A stretch of DNA of 64,000 nt, from contig CAMDNQ010000014.1 in NCBI GenBank assembly GCA_945903265.1, positions 24,648-88,647 on the forward strand. The letters run 5' to 3'. Of this stretch, positions 60,313-64,000 are shown one piece after another. Numbering within the stretch: the stretch's first letter is position 1; each line of letters starts with the position of its first letter. The position numbers were made by a program, and so were the translations under genes. Below the pieces are notes generated by a model that worked only from the letters and a program-made list of their open reading frames with translations, did not search any database and was not told the DNA's origin. Source of the stretch: Candidatus Sulfopaludibacter sp. SbA3 (GTDB taxonomy: Bacteria; Acidobacteriota; Vicinamibacteria; Vicinamibacterales; UBA2999).

Positions 60313-61185
60313 TCAGGAAATCACGGTTTGCTGCGTATTGGCCAGCTGCCACCGCCCGTCGCGTTGCGCCCACACTCGGAGGCTGTAATACGGCTTCCCG
60401 CCCCGGAACGGCGTGTGGCGCGCAATCATGACCGCGGAGTCGCTGAAATCGTGGATGCGCATCGATACGACGGGGTCCCCAGGCACCGTCGGCGCCCCTG
60501 ACGCCTTCAGCTTCGCCAGATGCTCCACGCGATCGTTTTTGCTGAGCTGAGCGGTCGCCGTCACGTAATACACGTCGTCCAGCACGTACGGCGCCCAGTT
60601 GTCGGGGTTCGGATGCCATTCATCCATCTTCAACTGCTGGAAGATCCTGGCGATCTCTGTCGTCGTATCCGTGACCGGCTCGAACGGCATTTTGCGGCAG
60701 GGATTCTCGCAGTCGGCGGCGGCGGGCGCGCCTGCCGCGGCGAACGGCGTCGTCCCGGCGGCGAGCGCGGTGCTGATGGCGGCGAAGAGCCGCCACCCGT
60801 CCGGGCGGAGTGCCCAGACGCGCATCATGCGGCCGTCCGCACGTTCGCTCGTGATCACGTGCAGGTGGCCGTAATGAAATGTGTTCCGTTCGGTCTCGTC
60901 CCGGAACTCGCGGGCGAGCGCGGGGAGCGATCCAAGCGTGTCCGCACGCTCCCGTGTTCGACCGCTCGCGTCGGTCCACTCGAAGTCGGCGTCCAGCCCC
61001 GTTCCGGCACCGGCGGCGTTGCCAGCTTGAAGCGCGTTCATCCAGGTGGCGTCGGCCTGCTGCGCGATGACGGCGTCATCGGGAGCCGGGGCGAGAGCCG
61101 TTTGCGACTCGGGCGCCGCTTCGTTTCCACAGGCGGCGGTCAGAGTCACGGTGGCGGCAAGCAGCGCGATCAGACATCGGGTCAC
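60313..61185 (-). CDS. Lipoprotein with two SnoaL/DUF4440-like (NTF2-fold) domains
   Basis: 290 residues. Lipobox TLTAAC (Cys19) after a short hydrophobic signal; followed by two NTF2-like units: one from DDAVIAQQADATWMNALQAGN to RVWALRPDGWRLFAA, the second from TEIARIFQQLKMDEWHPNPDNW to RVWAQRDGRWQLANTQQT. The R(V/L)WA-R-DG(R/W)W(Q/R)L ending is typical of DUF4440. Function unknown; two domains probably form an intramolecular dimer at the membrane surface. Confidence 0.82.
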   Translation of the reverse strand: MTRCLIALLAATVTLTAACGNEAAPESQTALAPAPDDAVIAQQADATWMNALQAGNAAGAGTGLDADFEWTDASGRTRERADTLGSLPALAREFRDETERNTFHYGHLHVITSERADGRMMRVWALRPDGWRLFAAISTALAAGTTPFAAAGAPAAADCENPCRKMPFEPVTDTTTEIARIFQQLKMDEWHPNPDNWAPYVLDDVYYVTATAQLSKNDRVEHLAKLKASGAPTVPGDPVVSMRIHDFSDSAVMIARHTPFRGGKPYYSLRVWAQRDGRWQLANTQQTVIS

Positions 61186-61245
61186 CGGCGTATTTTAGTC
61201 CCACTCGGATTGACCCGTCCCGCGGGGCGGTGGCACACTCGGCGC

Positions 61246-61638
61246 GTGGTGAATCGAATCATTCCCGGGGCCCTTCTGGCGCTCGCTCTTTCCATGCCGG
61301 CACTGTCCGTACCCGTGTCCGCACATCACGGCAACGCCGTGTACGACACGACGAAGACCGTCAGCGTGACGGGCGCGGTGACGAAGTGGCAGCTGATCAA
61401 CCCGCACGCCGGTCTCTGGATTGAGCTCAAGACCGCGTCCGGCGCCATGGAAGTGTGGTCCGGCGAGTTCGGCGGTGTGCTCGATTTGTATCGCTCTCTC
61501 AAGTGGAACAAGGAGACATTCAAGCCGGGCGATCGGGTCACGCTGATCGGCAACCCGGCGCGCAACGGCAGCACCGCAATGCTCGCGCGGAAAGTCGTTC
61601 TGGCCGGCGGGAAGGAAGTCGATCTTGAAGGCACGTAG
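61246..61638 (+). CDS. Exported DUF6152 protein (paralog 2)
   Basis: About 130 residues; GTG start (61246 or the next codon, 61249). Signal peptide (IIPGALLALALSMPALSVPVSA), then HHGNAVYDTTKTVSVTGAVTKWQLINPHAGLWIEL and KPGDRVTLIGNPARNGSTAMLARKVVL, the same architecture as 14085-14483. The last 14 bases overlap the start of the next gene, with which it is probably co-expressed. Role unknown. Confidence 0.82.
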   Translation: MVNRIIPGALLALALSMPALSVPVSAHHGNAVYDTTKTVSVTGAVTKWQLINPHAGLWIELKTASGAMEVWSGEFGGVLDLYRSLKWNKETFKPGDRVTLIGNPARNGSTAMLARKVVLAGGKEVDLEGT

Positions 61639-62383
61639 GGTGGCGGCTTCCTGGTGCCTGGTGCCTCGTGCCTGGTGCCTCGTCCTGTGGCTGGGTCTTG
61701 GTGTCTGGGGAGTGCCTGGGGCGGAGGCGCAGACGGCGCGGCCCGATTTGTCGGGGATCTGGCAGCGTGCCGGCGGAGGGCCGGGTCTGACTGCCGACGA
61801 ACCGCCGATGACCGCGTGGGGGCTCGAGAAGTACAAGGCGGCGAAACCGATTCATGGACCGCGCACCGTGTCGCCGGCGGAATCGAACGCCGCGGAGCTG
61901 CGCTGCCTGCCGATGGGCATTCCCGGGATCTATTTCCGGCCGCGCACGTTCGAGATCATGCAGATGGCGTCGCGCACGGTGATGCTGTTCGAGGTGGACC
62001 ACATGTGGCGGGAAATCTTCATGGACGGCCGTCCGTTTCCCGACGTGCCGCTGGGGACCTGGATGGGGTATTCGATCGGCCGGTACGAGGGCGATGCGCT
62101 GGTCGTCGAGACGCGTCAGTTCCGCGGGTGGGACGAGACCATGCACCGATGGCTCGATCGTCTTGGCCATCCCTTCAGCGACGATCTCAAGGTCACCGAG
62201 CGATTCCGCCGCACCGCGCCAGACACGATGGTGAACGAGATCACCATCGACGATCCGATCGCCTACACGCGTCCGTGGACGGCGACGATGACCTACCGGC
62301 TGCGTCCGAAAGGTTTCGAAATGGGGGAGTTCATCTGCAACGAGCTGATGCTGTCCGAACTCCCGGACATGCGTCCCAGGTAA
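61625..62383 (+). CDS. Exported hypothetical protein downstream of DUF6152
   Basis: 252 residues from a TTG start inside the preceding gene (GTG 61640 is an alternative). The N-terminal hydrophobic signal (ASWCLVPRAWCLVLWLGLGVW) is largely encoded by a GGTGCCT repeat. The mature part begins TARPDLSGIWQRAGGGPGLT and has blocks RCLPMGIPGIYFRPRTFEI, YSIGRYEGDALVVETRQFRGWDETMHRWLDR, LKVTERFRRTAPDTM and ITIDDPIAYTRPWTATMTYRL: a beta-rich, lipocalin-like layout often found after DUF6152. Function unknown. Confidence 0.75.
   Translation: MKARRVAASWCLVPRAWCLVLWLGLGVWGVPGAEAQTARPDLSGIWQRAGGGPGLTADEPPMTAWGLEKYKAAKPIHGPRTVSPAESNAAELRCLPMGIPGIYFRPRTFEIMQMASRTVMLFEVDHMWREIFMDGRPFPDVPLGTWMGYSIGRYEGDALVVETRQFRGWDETMHRWLDRLGHPFSDDLKVTERFRRTAPDTMVNEITIDDPIAYTRPWTATMTYRLRPKGFEMGEFICNELMLSELPDMRPR
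61651..61690 (+). repeat. GGTGCCT heptamer-type repeat inside a signal-peptide coding region
   Basis: CTGGTGCCTGGTGCCTCGTG followed by CCTGGTGCCTCGTCC: alternating TGGTGCC/TCGTGCC units that encode Trp/Cys/Leu/Val in the signal sequence of the gene above. Related to 39077-39132. Confidence 0.75.
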
Positions 62384-63487
62384 CTAGCGCGCGTACCGCT
62401 TCGTAAAGTTATTCCTCGAGTTCGTCACCGAGTACGTCCCGTCTTCCTGCGCTGTCAGCTTGACCCAGAACGCCGGCCCGTTGTGCACGGGCGCGGGTGG
62501 CGCCTGCGTGCCCTGCGGTGGCGCCATCCATGGCTCCACCGGCATCGCCGCCGGCGCCTCGTCCGGCACGTTCGCGATGAACATGCCGGGCACGGTGTAT
62601 TCCTGACCGCTGAGCAGCGAGAAGTGCATCTGCCAGACGTCCTCGAGGCCGGGCGACGAATGGAGGACCGACATCGTGTCGGGCTCGCCGCCCTTGCGCG
62701 TGCCGTTGGTCATGATGACGACGCGGGGGCGCGCGGCGTGAATCATCACCTCGGAGTTGGAAGTGGCCTGGCCGTGGTGCACGCCGAGGATGGCGTCCAC
62801 GGTGCCCAGGCGATTGTTCGGGCACATCAGCTCGAACTCCTTGTTCTTCGTGAGGTCGCCGAGATGAATCGTGCGGAAGCGCCCGAACGTCACGTGCACA
62901 CCGACCGACATCGGGTCCTCGATGTTGTTCGTGCCGGGTTTGAAGGTGGCGCAGTACGGATTGGGGGCACCGGCGCCGGCGAGCGGCGTGCGGATGACCT
63001 CTCCGTTCGAGGTCACCACGCGCACGTCGAGACCGCCGATGGGAATCCTGTCGCCCGGCTTCACGGCGGTGTGCTTCGCCTTCGCGTACAGCTCCTTCCA
63101 GGCCCCCTCGAATTTCGCGCCGGATCCCATCGGGTCGGTGTTCGGCCCGTGGTCGATGAAGTGGCGGATCGGGATCATCGGCGCCAGTTCCGGCAGGCCG
63201 CCGAGGTGGTCGGCGTGGTAGTGGGTGAGGATGAAGTGGTCGATCTGCGAGACGCCGGCGTCCTTGGCGGCCGCGACGATCCGCGCGGCGTCCCGTCCGT
63301 TGCTGGGGTTGCCGGAGTCGATCAGCAGTGACTCGCCGGTCGGGGACACGATGAGCGTCGCATTGCCGCCCTCGACGTCGACGACATAGATCTGTAGCGA
63401 CTTGGCGGCCGGGCGCTGCGCGGCAGCTGTCCCGGGCGCGGCGACGGCAAGCGTCAGAGCCAGAAGGAGCGTGGCGGATGTGCGCAT
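62384..63487 (-). CDS. Exported metallo-beta-lactamase-fold hydrolase (ComEC-like domain)
   Basis: 367 residues from ATG 63487 with a signal peptide (MRTSATLLLALTLAVAAPGTAAAQ). Zinc motif THYHADHLGG (His89, His91, Asp93, His94), further ligands in FIDHG, LGDLTKNKE and GVHHGQATSN. Resembles the extracellular MBL-fold domain of ComEC and related exported nucleases or phosphodiesterases, standing alone with no channel domain. Its stop touches that of the convergent gene (TAACTA). Confidence 0.88.
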   Translation of the reverse strand: MRTSATLLLALTLAVAAPGTAAAQRPAAKSLQIYVVDVEGGNATLIVSPTGESLLIDSGNPSNGRDAARIVAAAKDAGVSQIDHFILTHYHADHLGGLPELAPMIPIRHFIDHGPNTDPMGSGAKFEGAWKELYAKAKHTAVKPGDRIPIGGLDVRVVTSNGEVIRTPLAGAGAPNPYCATFKPGTNNIEDPMSVGVHVTFGRFRTIHLGDLTKNKEFELMCPNNRLGTVDAILGVHHGQATSNSEVMIHAARPRVVIMTNGTRKGGEPDTMSVLHSSPGLEDVWQMHFSLLSGQEYTVPGMFIANVPDEAPAAMPVEPWMAPPQGTQAPPAPVHNGPAFWVKLTAQEDGTYSVTNSRNNFTKRYAR

Positions 63488-63535
63488 GCGCGGACTATAC
63501 ACCGCTGTGCGCGCCGCACGGGAACGCTGGGCGGT

Positions 63536-63598
63536 CTAGAAGAAATACGCGAGCGCGACGATCACGAGGATCACGACGAGAATCATCGGGATATACAT
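63536..63598 (-). CDS. 20-residue hydrophobic microprotein
   Basis: A tiny frame of 20 codons and a stop, almost entirely hydrophobic (MYIPMILVVI.. then VIVALAYFF), predicted as one TM helix. On the minus strand ACGGAGGCAGCAC precedes the ATG: a GGAGG at ideal spacing, rare at random positions here. Such short hydrophobic peptides occur in many bacteria but are usually missed. No homolog is recognised from sequence alone. Confidence 0.5.
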   Translation of the reverse strand: MYIPMILVVILVIVALAYFF

Positions 63599-63649
63599 GT
63601 GCTGCCTCCGTCTCGTAATGAGCAAGGTGTACGCCGTCTTCAGGGCGCG

Positions 63650-63746
63650 GGGCGGGTCCGACGACGAGCCACCTCCAGCGAGGTCGGCGACCCGTACGTA
63701 GGCCGGCTCCGCGGCGAGGCTCGGGCCAGCGAGCCGCGGACCCGGC
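63650..63746 (+). repeat. Complex palindromic repeat upstream of tRNA-Leu
   Basis: It contains GCGGGTCCG (63652-63660) matched by CGGACCCG (63737-63744) at the far end, an internal ACCTCCAGCGAGGT hairpin, the 14-mer CGTACGTAGGCCGG shared with mccA, and GAGCC/GGCTC inverted pairs. No coding frame here looks real. It ends about 14 bases before the tRNA; CATAAT (63746-63751) could be a -10 for it. Confidence 0.55.
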
Positions 63747-63759
63747 ATAATGAACGCAC

Positions 63760-63848
63760 GCCGGGGTGGCGAAACTGGCAGACGCACGGGACTTAAAATC
63801 CTGGGTTCCTCACGGAGCGTGCGGGTTCGATTCCCGCCCCCGGCACCA
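63760..63848 (+). tRNA. tRNA-Leu (anticodon UAA)
   Basis: An 89-nt cloverleaf with encoded CCA: acceptor stem GCCGGGG/CCCCGGC, D arm TGGCGAAACTGGCAGACGC, anticodon loop in GGACTTAAAATCC (TAA), a long class II variable arm, T arm CGGGTTCGATTCCCG. The anticodon, long variable arm and overall sequence are typical for bacterial leucine tRNA. An integrase-like gene starts about 80 bp downstream in the same direction, making its 3' end a probable attachment site. Confidence 0.95.
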
Positions 63849-63855
63849 AAAAATA

Positions 63856-63876
63856 AGCCATGTTTCGAGCATGGCT
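63856..63876 (+). terminator. Hairpin after tRNA-Leu
   Basis: A 7-bp perfect stem AGCCATG/CATGGCT around TTTCGAG, 8 bases after the CCA end; no T-tract follows, so termination is only suggested by position. Confidence 0.35.
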
Positions 63877-63906
63877 CGAGTCTGGCGTGGTGCCCATGTT
63901 GCCTTC

Positions 63907-63925
63907 GGGCTAACGGTGGGCTAAC
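63907..63925 (+). repeat. Direct repeat GGGCTAAC in front of the integrase gene
   Basis: Two exact copies (63907-63914 and 63918-63925) start 11 bp apart, one helical turn, immediately upstream of the integrase start. Such direct repeats near int are often arm-type binding or autoregulatory sites; that role here is inference. Confidence 0.55.
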
Positions 63926-64000
63926 ATGGCAGCCATGCCGACGAAATCGCTGACGGATCGTTTCGTCGCGAGCGTTCGTTCAACGAGCCGCGAGAACTAC
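63926..64000 (+). CDS. Tyrosine integrase N-terminus (truncated by window end)
   Basis: Only 22-25 codons are visible (MAAMPTKSLTDRFVASVRS, then TSRENY); ATG 63935 is an alternative start. The MPTKSLTDRFVAS opening resembles the N-termini of tRNA-associated phage/island integrases. The position just downstream of tRNA-Leu and in the same direction is the standard layout of an integrated genomic island. The catalytic domain is outside the window, so the call rests on the N-terminus and context. Confidence 0.65.
   Translation, partial: MAAMPTKSLTDRFVASVRSTSRENY

Overview
The window is a GC-rich bacterial chromosome segment, densely packed with genes on both strands. No gene-free gap exceeds about 165 bases. 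There is no rRNA, no CRISPR array and no insertion sequence, but many short palindromic and heptamer-type repeats sit at gene ends and in a few cases inside genes. Two DUF5916 proteins, two DUF6152 proteins, an Oar-like TonB-dependent receptor with a carboxypeptidase-regulatory N-terminus, several secreted amidohydrolases and NHL propellers, and repeats of the 'ACCACGAAGG...CCTTCGTGGT' type together suggest a soil Acidobacteriota, most likely Vicinamibacteria. This is inference from gene content, not a phylogenetic test. It is diderm: TonB receptor, Omp85 barrel, Mla lipid transport and Tat/Sec-exported proteins.

Positions 1-31 kb look like a catabolic region for plant-derived or aromatic compounds. 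They hold a molybdenum hydroxylase (large subunit truncated by the window start, FAD subunit, CoxG-like protein) interrupted by an ACMSD-type amidohydrolase. Next come a cytochrome c with a Tat-exported thiamine-diphosphate enzyme, an alpha/beta hydrolase, a tannase/feruloyl esterase, an aromatic-acid-type MFS carrier, an FAD aromatic monooxygenase and a frameshifted cysteine-dioxygenase-like gene. A block of exported proteins follows (DUF5916, DUF6152, two amidohydrolases, a ModA-like binding protein, a PQQ-sugar-dehydrogenase-like protein, a TonB-dependent receptor, NHL propellers, an M28 peptidase). Embedded in it is a lower-pathway set: a 3-oxoadipyl-CoA-type thiolase, an MHS-family MFS carrier and a two-subunit 3-oxoacid CoA-transferase.

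Positions 30-40 kb hold the most unusual locus. A YjbQ-like fusion protein is divergent from a membrane-anchored kinase-like protein, whose 3' end overlaps a 2199-codon gene. That gene encodes, in one polypeptide, an inner-membrane anchor, a TamB/AsmA-like periplasmic body, five POTRA-like repeats and an Omp85 beta-barrel. From 39 to 48 kb come a TPR protein, a RibD-C reductase, an aldo/keto reductase, bacterioferritin, an OsmC protein, a PolX-like PHP protein without a polymerase domain, and methylcrotonyl-CoA carboxylase (mccA, mccB). The mccB coding sequence appears to extend upstream of its first AUG.

Positions 47.9-53.7 kb form a coherent envelope module: an NtrC-type sigma-54 response regulator, then a near-consensus -24/-12 promoter, then mlaE, mlaF, an mlaD fused to an OmpA-like domain, and three small membrane/coiled-coil proteins, closed by a strong terminator hairpin. 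YihY, an M48 peptidase, a DUF255 thioredoxin-domain protein, the second DUF5916 gene and several exported proteins follow. The window ends with tRNA-Leu(UAA) and the first codons of a tyrosine-integrase-like gene, so a genomic island probably begins at the right edge.
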